Source: Bosea vaviloviae (GTDB lineage: Bacteria; Pseudomonadota; Alphaproteobacteria; Rhizobiales; Beijerinckiaceae). Taken from it: a stretch of 64,000 nt of DNA. The notes beneath the pieces were generated by a model that ran no database searches, was not told the DNA's origin, and worked only from the letters and a program-made list of their open reading frames with translations. Of the stretch, positions 42,931-51,354 are shown piece by piece. Position numbers and translations under genes: made by a program. The stretch covers positions 744,001 through 808,000 of the forward strand of contig NZ_CP017147.1 in NCBI RefSeq assembly GCF_001741865.1, in the 5' to 3' direction. Within the stretch, counting starts at the first letter, position 1. Every line of letters starts with the position of its first letter.

Positions 42931-43632
42931 ATGGACAAGCCAGCGCCCCTATTCCCCGAGCGCCTGACCGAAGGTTATCGCGCCTTCCTCGACGACCGTT
43001 TCGACCGCGAGAAGAGCCGCTACGAGGAGCTTGCCGATAGCGGGCAGACGCCGAAGATCATGCTGATCGGCTGCTGCGATTCGCGCGTCTCGCCCGAGAT
43101 CATCTTCGACGCGCGACCGGGCGAGATGTTCGTCGCCCGCAACGTCGCCAATCTGGTGCCGCCCTTCTCACCCGACGACCAGCTCCACGGCACCTCGGCT
43201 GCGCTCGAATATGCCGTGCAGGCGCTGCGGGTCGAGCATATCGTCGTGCTCGGCCATGGCCGCTGCGGCGGCATCCGCGCCTTCGCCGACGATACGCAAG
43301 GCCCGCTCTCGCCCGGCGACTTCATCGGCAGATGGATCACGCTGATCGGCCCCGCGGCGCAGCGCACCGGCGGGCGCGGCCGCAATGAGAGTTTCGAGGA
43401 TTATGTCGAGCGGCTCTCGCTCGCTTCGATCCAGCAATCGCTTGCCAATCTGCGCACCTTCCCTTGCGTGCAGATCCTGGAAGGCAAGGGCCGCCTGCAA
43501 TTGCACGGCGCCTATTTCGCGGTGGCGACCGGCGTGCTGATGCTGCTCGATCCGGCAACCGGGCAGTTCGTCCCGGCAGTCGGCGAGATGCCGAAGAAGG
43601 TGCAGATGATCCGCTGCGACGAGCCGGGCTGA
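42931..43632 (+). CDS. Beta-class carbonic anhydrase
   Basis: A 233-residue zinc enzyme interconverting CO2 and bicarbonate. Zinc ligands C49, H109 and C112 are in CCDSR and GHGRCGG; the D50-R52 dyad is present. Flanking motifs are NVANLVPPF and GTSAALEYAVQAL. Length fits the family. It lies 70 bp after the DUF167 gene and may serve CO2 supply or pH balance; the CO2 made by formate dehydrogenase is also relevant. Confidence 0.94.
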   Translation: MDKPAPLFPERLTEGYRAFLDDRFDREKSRYEELADSGQTPKIMLIGCCDSRVSPEIIFDARPGEMFVARNVANLVPPFSPDDQLHGTSAALEYAVQALRVEHIVVLGHGRCGGIRAFADDTQGPLSPGDFIGRWITLIGPAAQRTGGRGRNESFEDYVERLSLASIQQSLANLRTFPCVQILEGKGRLQLHGAYFAVATGVLMLLDPATGQFVPAVGEMPKKVQMIRCDEPG

Positions 43633-43767
43633 GAGCCTCGCGCGGGCAGCCTCGTGCGGGTGAAGGATGCAACTTGGGGCGCGATAATTTCCTCTCGTGC
43701 CCCCGATGACGACCGGATCGGCTTGCGCTAGATTACGGCCTTCCGATCACCGCATTCTTGAAGCTCC

Positions 43768-44448
43768 ATGTTCGATCGTCGCAAGCCTCCCGCTGCCCAG
43801 CCTTTCGTCACCCACGAGAATATCGAAGCCAAGGTCAAATGGTTCGACCCTGAAAAGGGGTTCGGTTTCGCGTCGCCGGCCGACGGCTCCGGCGACGTTT
43901 TTCTGCATGTTTCGGCCCTCGGTCCGCTCGACCAGCAGGACCTTCAGCCCGGCGCGACGATCATCGCCGATCTCGGCGAGGGCCGGCGCGGCCTGCAGGT
44001 CGTCGCCGTTCACGAGATCGACGCCTCGACCGCGCAGCCGGCAGCGCCCCGCTCCGACCGCGCGCCCCGTCCCTTCTCGCCGCGCCCGGCGCGTGACGAT
44101 TTCGGCGGCGGCGGTGGATATGGCGGCGGTGGCTACAATGATCGCGGTGGCGATCGTGGCGGCTATGGCGGTGGCGGCGGCTACAACGACCGCGGCGGTG
44201 ATCGCGGCGGCTTTGCCAGCCGCGACAGCGGCCCGATGGAAGGCCCGTTCGACGGCGCCGTGAAGTTCTTCAACTCCGATCGCGGCTTTGGCTTCATCGC
44301 CCCCGATAAGGGCGGGCCGGACGTGTTCCTGCACGTCTCATCGCTCGGCCGCAGTGGCCTGCAGCCGCCGATGGACGGGCAGCGCGTACGCTTCTCGATC
44401 CGCGCCGGCAAGAAAGGCCCCGAAGCGGCCAATGTCAGCTTCATCTGA
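43768..44448 (+). CDS. Two-domain cold-shock protein with Gly-rich linker
   Basis: A 226-residue nucleic-acid-binding protein. CSD1 (~18-88) has KWFDPEKGFGFASP and DVFLHVSAL. CSD2 (~158-226) has KFFNSDRGFGFIAP and DVFLHVSSL. These are RNP1/RNP2 motifs with the usual aromatic residues. The linker (~105-150) is made of GGYNDRGGDRGG repeats resembling RGG boxes. Double-CSD proteins are known in alphaproteobacteria, but the RGG-like linker is longer than in most. The monocistronic gene ends in a strong terminator. No good ribosome site is visible. Confidence 0.92.
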   Translation: MFDRRKPPAAQPFVTHENIEAKVKWFDPEKGFGFASPADGSGDVFLHVSALGPLDQQDLQPGATIIADLGEGRRGLQVVAVHEIDASTAQPAAPRSDRAPRPFSPRPARDDFGGGGGYGGGGYNDRGGDRGGYGGGGGYNDRGGDRGGFASRDSGPMEGPFDGAVKFFNSDRGFGFIAPDKGGPDVFLHVSSLGRSGLQPPMDGQRVRFSIRAGKKGPEAANVSFI

Positions 44449-44470
44449 GACGACGACGCGATAGATATCC

Positions 44471-44507
44471 AAGCCCGCCGGGTCACGCCGGCGGGCTTCG
44501 TTTTTTT
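44471..44507 (+). terminator. Rho-independent terminator of the cold-shock gene
   Basis: 11-bp perfect stem AAGCCCGCCGG/CCGGCGGGCTT followed by CG and seven Ts, 23 bp after the stop codon. Confidence 0.95.
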
Positions 44508-44537
44508 GGTCACAGACTTGATCTGGTTCAGAACCAC

Positions 44538-44690
44538 GTCGTCATCCTGGACAAGCGGCCCTCGGGTCCGGCCTTCGGCCGGCCCAAGGACAGGCTCCGC
44601 CGCGCAGATCCGGGATCCATCGGAGGGCGCCGTCCATGCCCTATGATGGATCCCGGGACGACCTGCGGTCGCCCAGGATGACGGCGTGTT
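44538..44690. repeat. Long dispersed palindrome (class E)
   Basis: Imperfect palindrome with CGTCATCCTGG at the left end and CCAGGATGACG at the right. Internal GATCCGGGATCCATC and GATGGATCCCGGG form a second arm pair, and GGCCTTCGGCC is a small hairpin. Typical of proteobacterial mobile palindromic units. Confidence 0.8.
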
Positions 44691-44710
44691 TCAGAGCATG
44701 TCTGGCGATC

Positions 44711-44816
44711 CTAGAGCATTTTCGAGCGAAGTGGATACCGGTTCGCGTGAAGAAAATGCGATAAAACAAGGAGGTAGAGCATTTCCGCGATTTGGAGAAA
44801 CGCGGAAATACTCTAG
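44711..44816 (+). repeat. Dispersed repeat class B, copy 2
   Basis: Same two-part structure as 11017-11105, including the CCGGTTCGCG core, GATAAAACAAGGA joint and TTTCCGCG/CGCGGAAA palindrome. Confidence 0.85.
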
Positions 44817-44831
44817 GAGTTGCGGCGGCGC

Positions 44832-45389
44832 TCAGACCCGCTCCAGCGCCCGATGCGGCTGCGCCGGCAATGTGACGCCCACGCAATCGCCGGGGCGGAT
44901 CTCGCCGGCTGCCAGCACGATCCCCATGATGCCGGCCTTGCGGACGAGCTTGCCATTTTCGTCGCGGCCGAGCACGGCGGCGAGAAGCTTTGGCCGGAAC
45001 GCCTCGATCTGCGCGCAAGGATTGCGCAAACCGGTGATCTCGACGAGCGCGTCAGGTCCCAGCTGCAATCGCGCCCCGACCGGCAGGCCGAGCAAATCGA
45101 GCCCGCGCGTCAGCACGTTCTCGCCCATCTGCCCGGGCGCGACGTCGAAACCCGTCGCGTTCAATTCGTCGAGCAGTTCGGCCTGGAGCAGATGGACCTG
45201 GCGCAGATTGGGTTGCGTCGGATCGACCGCGACGCGCGAGCGATGCTTCACCGTCTCGCCGCAATGGGCGTCACCTTCGACGCCGAGGCCGGCGAGCAGA
45301 CGGATCGAAGCCAGGTTCGGCTTACTGAAGGCATGGCCCAAAGCCGCGCTGACCGCGATGACCTGTGCCGCCAAGACCTGTGCCATCAT
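44832..45389 (-). CDS. MOSC-domain protein
   Basis: A 185-residue MOSC (molybdenum cofactor sulfurase C-terminal-like) protein. GVEGDAHCGETVKHRSRV carries the conserved H and C region, with NLRQVHLLQAELLDEL, PGQMGENVLTRGLDL and ITGLRNPCAQIEAF with the conserved Cys. Such proteins handle molybdenum cofactor-bound or other sulfur/selenium groups. Start at 45389 has GGAG ten bases upstream. It could support the formate dehydrogenase Mo cofactor, but no direct link is seen. Confidence 0.88.
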   Translation of the reverse strand: MMAQVLAAQVIAVSAALGHAFSKPNLASIRLLAGLGVEGDAHCGETVKHRSRVAVDPTQPNLRQVHLLQAELLDELNATGFDVAPGQMGENVLTRGLDLLGLPVGARLQLGPDALVEITGLRNPCAQIEAFRPKLLAAVLGRDENGKLVRKAGIMGIVLAAGEIRPGDCVGVTLPAQPHRALERV

Positions 45390-45654
45390 GCCCCAATCTC
45401 CGCTCGCCCCGCGATGGCCGCCTTCTGCCACGGCTCTCGGGCATTGGCGAGCCCGCCGCTCGGTTATTTGGTCAGGATCAACCGGTCGCGCGCCGTGATG
45501 CGCTGACGGTAGGCCTCACCGGATCAGCATGACCTCGCCCCCCCTCTCCAACCAACGCGGCTTGTCAGGAATGACGACGCGGGAATGTTGAAAGCCAGGA
45601 CCTGGGCCCACTCCCTTCCCAAGAAGGCCGGAGCAGGAACCCCTGCTCCAGACA

Positions 45655-45687
45655 CGAAAACGCCGGACCCGCATGGCGGATCCGGCG
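45655..45687 (-). terminator. Rho-independent terminator of bfr
   Basis: Stem CGCCGGATCCGCC/GCGGGTCCGGCG (one mismatch, short loop), followed on the minus strand by TTTTCGTGT, 30 bp after the bfr stop. Confidence 0.85.
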
Positions 45688-45717
45688 CGGGATCGAGAGG
45701 CTGGAAAGGACGAAGGC

Positions 45718-46203
45718 TCAGTGCCCTTCGTCGAGCCCGCCGACATGCTTCTGGGTGTAGAGTTCGAGACCGATGCGCGCGATCAGTTCGAGCTGCGTCT
45801 CCAAGAAGTCGATATGGCCTTCCTCATCCTTCATCAGCGCCTTGAACAATTCTTCCGACGGGTAGTCGCCGACCTCGCGGCAATATTTCGCCGCTTCCTG
45901 ATAGAGCGCGCGCGCCTCGATCTCGGCCTTGAGATCGCATTCGATCAGTTCGGGGACGGTCTCGCCGATGCGCAGCGCATCCAGCGTCTGCATGTTCGGG
46001 AAGCCTTCGAGGAAGAGGATGCGGTCGACGAAGCGGTCGGCATGGACCATCTCCTCGATCGACTCCTTCTTCCAGGTCTTGGCCATCTCCTTCAGACCCC
46101 AGTTATCGAGGATCCGGTAATGCAGCCAATACTGGTTGATCGCGGTGAGCTCCGAGCGAAGCCCCTTATTGAGATATTCGATGACCTTCTTGTCACCCTT
46201 CAT
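45718..46203 (-). CDS. bfr: Bacterioferritin
   Basis: A 161-residue iron-storage subunit. The diiron ferroxidase ligands E18, E51, H54, E94, E127 and H130 are all present, as is heme-ligand M52. Length and the MKGDKKVIEYLNKGLRSELTAINQYW start are canonical. A 27-bp palindrome of Irr/ICE type lies just upstream, so iron control is likely. It has its own terminator. The neighbouring bfd gene encodes the partner that reduces Bfr to release iron. Confidence 0.97.
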   Translation of the reverse strand: MKGDKKVIEYLNKGLRSELTAINQYWLHYRILDNWGLKEMAKTWKKESIEEMVHADRFVDRILFLEGFPNMQTLDALRIGETVPELIECDLKAEIEARALYQEAAKYCREVGDYPSEELFKALMKDEEGHIDFLETQLELIARIGLELYTQKHVGGLDEGH

Positions 46204-46219
46204 GGCGGAGTTCCTCGGC

Positions 46220-46246
46220 GTTACATTAGAATGATACTAATGTAAC
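46220..46246. promoter_or_regulatory. Iron-control palindrome (ICE/Irr-box-like) upstream of bfr
   Basis: GTTACATTAG-N7-CTAATGTAAC, perfect 10-bp arms, 17-43 bp before the bfr ATG. The inner ATTAGAA...CTAAT resembles the alphaproteobacterial iron control element bound by Irr. Irr is encoded 0.9 kb away. Confidence 0.7.
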
Positions 46247-46309
46247 TGGGGCTTTTGCAGAAGGAAAGACCGTAAGTCGCCGGGAAAGCGCTTTTCTGCG
46301 CGGGGCGAT

Positions 46310-46597
46310 TCAGGCCGCGACGCGGTCGCTCGCGATCTCCAGCCCGTCCATCATATGGCCGACGGAGATATGCACGGCGCATTCGATGTCGCGGCTGGCG
46401 CAGGAGCCGCACTGGCTCATGCAGGCGGCGCGCGCCTCGGCCAGGATCGCGCGGACCTGCCGGGCGCAGCCACCGCAGCTCGCGCTGCAGCCGAGGCAGT
46501 CATAAGCCTGGTTCGCCGTCGCCGGGCCACTGCCATCAGGAGCGATCGTGCCCTTGATCTGCCGGCACGACAAAACGTTACAGGAGCAGACGATCAC
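46310..46597 (-). CDS. bfd: Bacterioferritin-associated ferredoxin-like [2Fe-2S] protein
   Basis: A 95-residue protein with the Bfd pattern C4-x-C6 (VCSCN) and C34-x2-C37 (DCLGCSASC), the [2Fe-2S] ligands. Two extra cysteine clusters (CGGC and CMSQCGSC) make it more cysteine-rich than E. coli Bfd, and it is ~30 residues longer. GTG start overlapping the irr stop (GTGA) shows coupling to irr. Bfd reduces bacterioferritin to mobilise stored iron. Confidence 0.88.
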   Translation of the reverse strand: MIVCSCNVLSCRQIKGTIAPDGSGPATANQAYDCLGCSASCGGCARQVRAILAEARAACMSQCGSCASRDIECAVHISVGHMMDGLEIASDRVAA

Positions 46598-47127
46598 GCG
46601 TGGCGGCCCCCAGCCATGCGCGTCTCGATCTCCTCGCCATCGGCGCGGCGCAGCCGCACGATGACCTCGACCGAGGAGATCTCCATGCCTTCCGGCGCCT
46701 GCGGCAGGCCGGCGACCTGGATCATCGAACCCGGGATGTCGACGACCGTCTCGTCGTCCTCATTGTAGAAATGGTGGTGCTCGGAGACATTGGTGTCGAA
46801 GAAGGTCTTCGGCCCCGAGACCGAGACCTGGCGCAGCAGCCCGGCTTCCGAGAACTGGCGCAGCGTGTTGTAGACGGTGGCAAGCGAGAGCGGCTCGCGA
46901 GCCCGGATCGCCTCCTCATAGAGCATCTCGGCGCTGACATGCCGGTCGCCCTTGGCGAAAAGCAGCCAACCCAAGGCCATGCGCTGGCGCGTCGGGCGCA
47001 GGCCTGCGGTGCGCAAGCGCGCTTTCACCGCGCTGATCGGGCAGGAGGTCGGGCTTTTCTGCGGCCACGGGATATGGTCCGCCATAATGCGGGGCTGGCC
47101 CAGGTCCTTCGCAGGCAAAACACTCAT
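46594..47127 (-). CDS. irr: Fur-family iron regulator Irr
   Basis: A 177-residue Fur-family protein. The N-terminal winged helix (RPTRQRMALGWLLF, SLATVYNTLRQFSEAGLL) is followed by SEHHHFYNEDDETVVD, whose HHH triplet at 117-119 is the secondary heme and metal site of Irr. The heme regulatory motif of Bradyrhizobium Irr (GCPW) is only partly kept, as SCPIS at 28-32. GGAAGG precedes the ATG. A palindrome upstream suggests autoregulation. It is co-transcribed with bfd by a 4-bp overlap. Confidence 0.92.
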   Translation of the reverse strand: MSVLPAKDLGQPRIMADHIPWPQKSPTSCPISAVKARLRTAGLRPTRQRMALGWLLFAKGDRHVSAEMLYEEAIRAREPLSLATVYNTLRQFSEAGLLRQVSVSGPKTFFDTNVSEHHHFYNEDDETVVDIPGSMIQVAGLPQAPEGMEISSVEVIVRLRRADGEEIETRMAGGRHA

Positions 47128-47166
47128 TGATAACGCCTTCCAACAAGGCCGGCTGACCGGCTCCGC

Positions 47167-47187
47167 AGTTTAGAAAACATCTAAACT
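47167..47187. promoter_or_regulatory. Irr-type palindrome upstream of irr
   Basis: AGTTTAGA-N5-TCTAAACT, perfect 8-bp arms, 40 bp before the irr ATG. It matches the TTTAGAA-N-TTCTAAA-like iron control element and resembles the bfr site. Confidence 0.72.
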
Positions 47188-47272
47188 ACTGATATTGTTG
47201 TTATATTTGTCGGAGCGACAGCGAAATGTCAATCTGAGCAGGTGCGACATGACGCCATCGTGTCTCAGCTTG

Positions 47273-47413
47273 CGTCATTGCGAGGAGCGTAGCGACGAAG
47301 CAATCCAGAGGCTGTTAGGGACTCTGAGGGCCGCAGAACGAGCCCTCCTGGATTGCTTCGCAGAGTCTGTACCCAGGCTTGCCGGAGGCAAGACCCGGGT
47401 GCTCGCAATGACG
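47273..47413. repeat. Dispersed palindrome class A, copy 3 (enlarged)
   Basis: Starts CGTCATTGCGAGGAGC and ends CTCGCAATGACG, with the inner CAATCCAG/CTGGATTG arms. About 50 bp of extra sequence lies in the right half (near 47366-47400). Confidence 0.82.
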
Positions 47414-47445
47414 GGGATGCGCCGCAAATCACCGCGACGCCACCC

Positions 47446-49035
47446 TCAATGCCCCCCGCCGCCACCGGCCGGGGCGACCTTGGGCGGTTTGCTCATGAAC
47501 AGCGACATCAGCACGAGCGCGCCGAAGATCAGGGTCAGCCCGAGGAAGACGTCGCCGAAGGCCATGATTAGCGCCTGCTTATGGGCGCGCTGGTTGATCA
47601 GGGCCAATGCCATCGACTGGGCGGCGTCGCCGAAATCGGAAAAGCGCTGCGTCAGCGCCGCGATGTTCTCCTCGGCGATCTGGCGACCTGCAGCGACCAT
47701 CTCATGCAGCCGCGTGATGTGCAGGTCGGTGCGCGTGTTCAGCACCGTGTTGATCAGGGCCAGGCCGACAGCGCCACCGAGATTGCGAGTCAGATTGTAG
47801 AGGCCCGACGCATTCTTGAGCTGATGCGGCGGCAAGGTGCCGAGCGCGAGATTGTTGATCGGCACCATGCACAGCATCAGCGAGCAGCCGCGCAGGATCT
47901 GTGGGACCAGCAGCTCGTAGAAATCCCAATCCGCCGTGATCGCGGAGGCGATATAGGTTCCCAGCGCAAAACCGCCGAAGCCGATCATCATCATCACGCG
48001 CGGGTCGAGCTTGGTCGAGAGCCGCCCGGCGATCGGCGCGGTCAGGAACATGCACAGGCCGGTAACGAACATCGTCTCGCCGATCATCAGCGCGTCATAG
48101 CCGCGGATCCGCCCGAGATAGACCGGGTAGAGATAGGTCAGCCCGTAGAGGCCGATGCCCATGCAGAAGGAGAACAGCGAGCCGAAGGCGAAGTTGCGGT
48201 TTGTGAAGGCGTAGAGGTCGACCAGCGGGTCGTCCCGCGTCAGCGCCCGCCAGAAGAACAGGATCGCGCCGGCCACCATCACAAAGGAGAAGAACACGAT
48301 CTCATGGCTCTCGAACCAGTCGAGCCGCGTGCCTTCCTCCAGCACATATTCGAGGCTGCCGAGGAAGGAGGCCATGCCGAGCAGGCCGAGCCAGTCGAAG
48401 CGCTTCAGCAGCCCGGCCTGCGGCTTGTCGAAATCGATCAATGTCCAGGCCGCGATCGAGACGCAGATGCCCGGCACGACATTGACCAGGAAGAGCCAGT
48501 GCCAGGAGAAGGCATGGCTGAGATAGCCGCCGACGGTCGGTCCAATGGTCGGCGCCAGCGTCGCCACGAGTCCGATGATCGGCGAGACGATCGGCCGCTT
48601 CGAGGCCGGGAAGATGGTGAAGGCTGCGGCGAACACGCCGGGGATCATGCCGCCGCCGATGAAGCCCTGGACGGCGCGCCACAGGATCATCTCGTTGATC
48701 GAGGACGACATCGCGCAGAGCACGCTGGATATGGTGAAGCCGGCGGCCGCGACCGAGAAGAACACCCGCGTCGAGAAGGCCCGGCTGAGATAGCCCGAGA
48801 GCGGGATCATGATCACTTCGGCGATCAGATAGGCGGTCTGGACCCAGGCGATCTCATCCGAGGAGGCGGACAGGCCGGCCTGGATCTCGGCGAGCGAGGC
48901 CGAGACGATCTGGATGTCCAGGATCGCCATGAACATGCCGAAGACCATGGCGATGAAGGCGAAGATCCGTCGCCTTGGGATGGCGTCCTCTTTCGGAGGG
49001 GCGCCGGCTGGACTGGTCAGCGTCGCGGTGGCCAT
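47446..49035 (-). CDS. emrB: DHA2-family multidrug efflux permease
   Basis: A 529-residue inner-membrane proton antiporter with 14 predicted helices. DHA2 motifs: FMAILDIQIVSASLAEIQAGL (motif D1), GYLSRAFSTRVFF (motif A), WRAVQGFIGGGMIPGVFAAAF and GLVATLAPTIGPTVGGYLS (motif C). It works with the EmrA-type adaptor encoded upstream on the same strand and an outer-membrane channel to expel hydrophobic compounds. A ~175-bp spacer with a repeat separates the two genes. Gly/His tail at the C-terminus. Confidence 0.93.
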   Translation of the reverse strand: MATATLTSPAGAPPKEDAIPRRRIFAFIAMVFGMFMAILDIQIVSASLAEIQAGLSASSDEIAWVQTAYLIAEVIMIPLSGYLSRAFSTRVFFSVAAAGFTISSVLCAMSSSINEMILWRAVQGFIGGGMIPGVFAAAFTIFPASKRPIVSPIIGLVATLAPTIGPTVGGYLSHAFSWHWLFLVNVVPGICVSIAAWTLIDFDKPQAGLLKRFDWLGLLGMASFLGSLEYVLEEGTRLDWFESHEIVFFSFVMVAGAILFFWRALTRDDPLVDLYAFTNRNFAFGSLFSFCMGIGLYGLTYLYPVYLGRIRGYDALMIGETMFVTGLCMFLTAPIAGRLSTKLDPRVMMMIGFGGFALGTYIASAITADWDFYELLVPQILRGCSLMLCMVPINNLALGTLPPHQLKNASGLYNLTRNLGGAVGLALINTVLNTRTDLHITRLHEMVAAGRQIAEENIAALTQRFSDFGDAAQSMALALINQRAHKQALIMAFGDVFLGLTLIFGALVLMSLFMSKPPKVAPAGGGGGH

Positions 49036-49080
49036 GGCGGCCCGCCTTTCAATTCACTCGGCGTGTATTGGGAACTCGAG

Positions 49081-49187
49081 CCCTCATCCTGAGGAGCGCC
49101 GAAGGCGCGTCCCGAATGATGGTCCAGGGGGCGCTGGACCATCCCTCGAGACACCATTTCTCATGAAATGGCTCCTCAGGATGAGGG
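49081..49187. repeat. Dispersed palindrome class C, intergenic copy
   Basis: CCCTCATCCTGAGGAGC on the left and GCTCCTCAGGATGAGGG on the right are perfect arms of about 17 bp. Inner GGTCCAGGGG/CGCTGGACC adds a second hairpin. It lies between emrA and emrB and could reduce downstream expression. Confidence 0.9.
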
Positions 49188-49212
49188 CTCGAGATTATCT
49201 CGAACCGATGCC

Positions 49213-50406
49213 TCAGCGCTGCGAAGCAGGCCGCGGATCGATGCTCACCACGACCGACATGCCCGGGCGCAGCACATGCTTGCCGGCCGATTCCGGCGCA
49301 AGCGCGATGCGCACCGGCACGCGCTGGACGATCTTGGTGAAGTTGCCCGTCGCATTGTCGGGCGGCAGCAGCGTGAAGACCGAGCCCGTGCCGCCGGCGA
49401 TGCCGCTGACCTTGCCCTCGAAGACCTGGCCGGGCAGCGCATCGACCGTGATCGAGGCCTTGTCGCCGATCTTCAGCGGGCCGACCTGGGTCTCCTTGAA
49501 ATTCGCATCGACATAGACCTGGTCGAGCGGGACGATCGACATCAGGCGCTTGCCGGCGCTGACGAGATCGCCGAGCTGGACATTGGTGTTGGCGATGAGA
49601 CCGTCGATCGGCGCGGCGATCCTGGTGAAGGTGAGGTCGCGCGCGGCCTTCTGCTCGGCCACCTTGAGTTCATCGGCCTGGCGAGCCGCCTCGACCCTCT
49701 GCGCCTTCAGCACCTCGACATTGGCGTCAGCCTGCACGACGCCGGCCTTGGCGCTCGCCAGAGAGGCGACAGCCTGGTCGCGCCCCGCCCTGGCGGCGTC
49801 GAGCGTGGCCTGCGAACCGTAGGATTTGGCGGCAAGGCTGTTGGCACGATCGAAATCGGCGGCGGTGCGGGTGACGGCCGCCTCGGCTGAAGTCTGCTGA
49901 GCCCGCGCCTGCACCAGCGCGGCGCGGCCGGCTTCGATCTGGCTGTCGATGCGCAGCAGCGTCGCGGTGGCGGTCGCGCTCTTGGCCTTGGCGCTGTCGA
50001 GCGCAAGGCGCCAGTCGCCATCGTCGAGCGCCACCAATGGTTGGCCGGCCTTGACCTCCTGGTTCTGCATCACGGAGACCGTCGCGATATTGGCCGCGAG
50101 CTTGGCCGAGATCGTCGCCATCTCGGCGCCGACATAGGCGTCGTCGGTCGAGACGACGAAGCGGCCATTCTTCCACCAGTCGACGCCATACCAGGCGCCT
50201 ATGCCGACAGCCGCCGTCGCCAGCAGCATCAGGCCGGCGCGGCGCACGCCGCCGCGCTTCGCCTTCGGCGCCACGGTCGTCTCAGCCGTGTCCTGGGGCG
50301 CGGCCTCGCCGGGCTGGCGGGCATGGGCGGGTTGTGTGGTATCCATTGCGGGGTCGACCAGCTTGAGCCGGTCGCGACGCTGGTCGGTGATGGTCTCGGC
50401 GGACAT
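49213..50406 (-). CDS. emrA: HlyD-family membrane fusion protein (EmrA type)
   Basis: A 397-residue periplasmic adaptor. A ~50-residue cytoplasmic N-terminus precedes one transmembrane helix (~55-75). VSTDDAYVGAEMATISAKLAANI begins the lipoyl half, a coiled-coil hairpin spans ~125-250, and the second lipoyl half reads FTRIAAPIDGLIANTNVQLGDLVSAG. The beta-barrel domain follows. The start at 50406 is preferred to a longer frame that would run through the operator. Divergent from the TetR gene with two operator palindromes between. Confidence 0.92.
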   Translation of the reverse strand: MSAETITDQRRDRLKLVDPAMDTTQPAHARQPGEAAPQDTAETTVAPKAKRGGVRRAGLMLLATAAVGIGAWYGVDWWKNGRFVVSTDDAYVGAEMATISAKLAANIATVSVMQNQEVKAGQPLVALDDGDWRLALDSAKAKSATATATLLRIDSQIEAGRAALVQARAQQTSAEAAVTRTAADFDRANSLAAKSYGSQATLDAARAGRDQAVASLASAKAGVVQADANVEVLKAQRVEAARQADELKVAEQKAARDLTFTRIAAPIDGLIANTNVQLGDLVSAGKRLMSIVPLDQVYVDANFKETQVGPLKIGDKASITVDALPGQVFEGKVSGIAGGTGSVFTLLPPDNATGNFTKIVQRVPVRIALAPESAGKHVLRPGMSVVVSIDPRPASQR

Positions 50407-50430
50407 GGAAACATCCTGGCGATAATCAAT

Positions 50431-50448
50431 TCGAACCAATAGGTTCGA
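50431..50448. promoter_or_regulatory. TetR-type operator 1 in the emrA-tetR intergenic region
   Basis: TCGAACC-AATA-GGTTCGA, perfect 7-bp arms, 25 bp before emrA. Confidence 0.82.
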
Positions 50449-50489
50449 TTTCAGTTGAAATAGCGCCATCGATGACGCATATCAAGAGA

Positions 50490-50511
50490 AATCGAACCGG
50501 CTGGTTCGATT
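50490..50511. promoter_or_regulatory. TetR-type operator 2 in the emrA-tetR intergenic region
   Basis: AATCGAACC-GGCT-GGTTCGATT, perfect 9-bp arms with the same TCGAACC/GGTTCGA core as operator 1. It lies 54 bp before the regulator start. Confidence 0.82.
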
Positions 50512-50564
50512 CTTTTTTCAGAGGGCGGCCGAGAGTCGCCGGGCGGCAGCACCAAGCGGATCGT

Positions 50565-51242
50565 ATGAGCGAAATACTTGAGCGAGCCATTAAGTCGACA
50601 TCGCGGAATCGGCGCATCGCGGGAGCAGACCCCGACAAGCGCCGCCAGATTCTCGATGGCGCGCATGAGGTCTTCACGGCACGCGGCTTCGATGCGGCGA
50701 GCGTGAGCGACATCGCCGCCGCCGCGAATGTCTCCAAGAGCACGCTCTATGTCTATTTCGAGGATAAGGAGCATCTCTTCGTCGCGCTGATCGAGCGCGA
50801 GCGCGAGGCGCAGAAGCGCGGCCTTTACGAGATCTTGAACAGCGATCTCGATCTCGCCCAAGCGCTGGCGGGCTTCGGCGAGGGGCTGGCGCGCATGCTG
50901 GTCAGCGATTTCGCCGTCAGCGCCCACCGCATCGTGCTCGGCGTCGCCGAGCGCATGCCCGATCTCGGCAAGGAGTTCTACGAGCGCGGCCCTGGCTACG
51001 GCACCCAATGCCTCGCGGGTTACCTTGCCCGCCAGGTCGAAAAGGGCGTGCTCGACATCGACGACACCGAGCTCGCAGCCGTGCAGTTCGTCGATCTCTG
51101 CCAGTCGACGCTGGTGCGCCCCCGCCTGTTCAACGCCAAGCGCAGCCCCGCCCCCGAGGCCGAGATCAAGCGCGTCGTTGCCTCGGCCGTCACGATGTTC
51201 CTCGCCCGCTATGCGCGAGACGCTGGAAAATCGAAGGCTTGA
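50565..51242 (+). CDS. TetR-family repressor of the EmrAB efflux genes
   Basis: A 225-residue regulator with an N-terminal TetR HTH (~30-75: RRQILDGAHEVFTARGFDAASVSDIAAAANVSKSTLYVYFEDKEHLF) and a helical ligand-binding domain (AefR-like C-terminal domain). The start at 50565 excludes an upstream extension that runs through the operator. Divergent from emrA; two identical-core palindromes between the genes make local repression very likely. The inducer is unknown. Confidence 0.92.
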   Translation: MSEILERAIKSTSRNRRIAGADPDKRRQILDGAHEVFTARGFDAASVSDIAAAANVSKSTLYVYFEDKEHLFVALIEREREAQKRGLYEILNSDLDLAQALAGFGEGLARMLVSDFAVSAHRIVLGVAERMPDLGKEFYERGPGYGTQCLAGYLARQVEKGVLDIDDTELAAVQFVDLCQSTLVRPRLFNAKRSPAPEAEIKRVVASAVTMFLARYARDAGKSKA

Positions 51243-51354
51243 GCTCCCTCGGCCCTCATCCTTCCAATTGTCCTTGAGCCGATTTGCCGCGAGACCTCGC
51301 CGCCAGATCCCGCTTGACCGCGCACGCGCGCGCGATTTTAAGCGGTTGCAAGCC

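Larger units (their letters stand above)
44508..44831. other. Gene-free interval filled with palindromic repeats
   Basis: Between the cold-shock terminator and the MOSC gene I see only the class E and class B repeats listed below. Confidence 0.7.
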
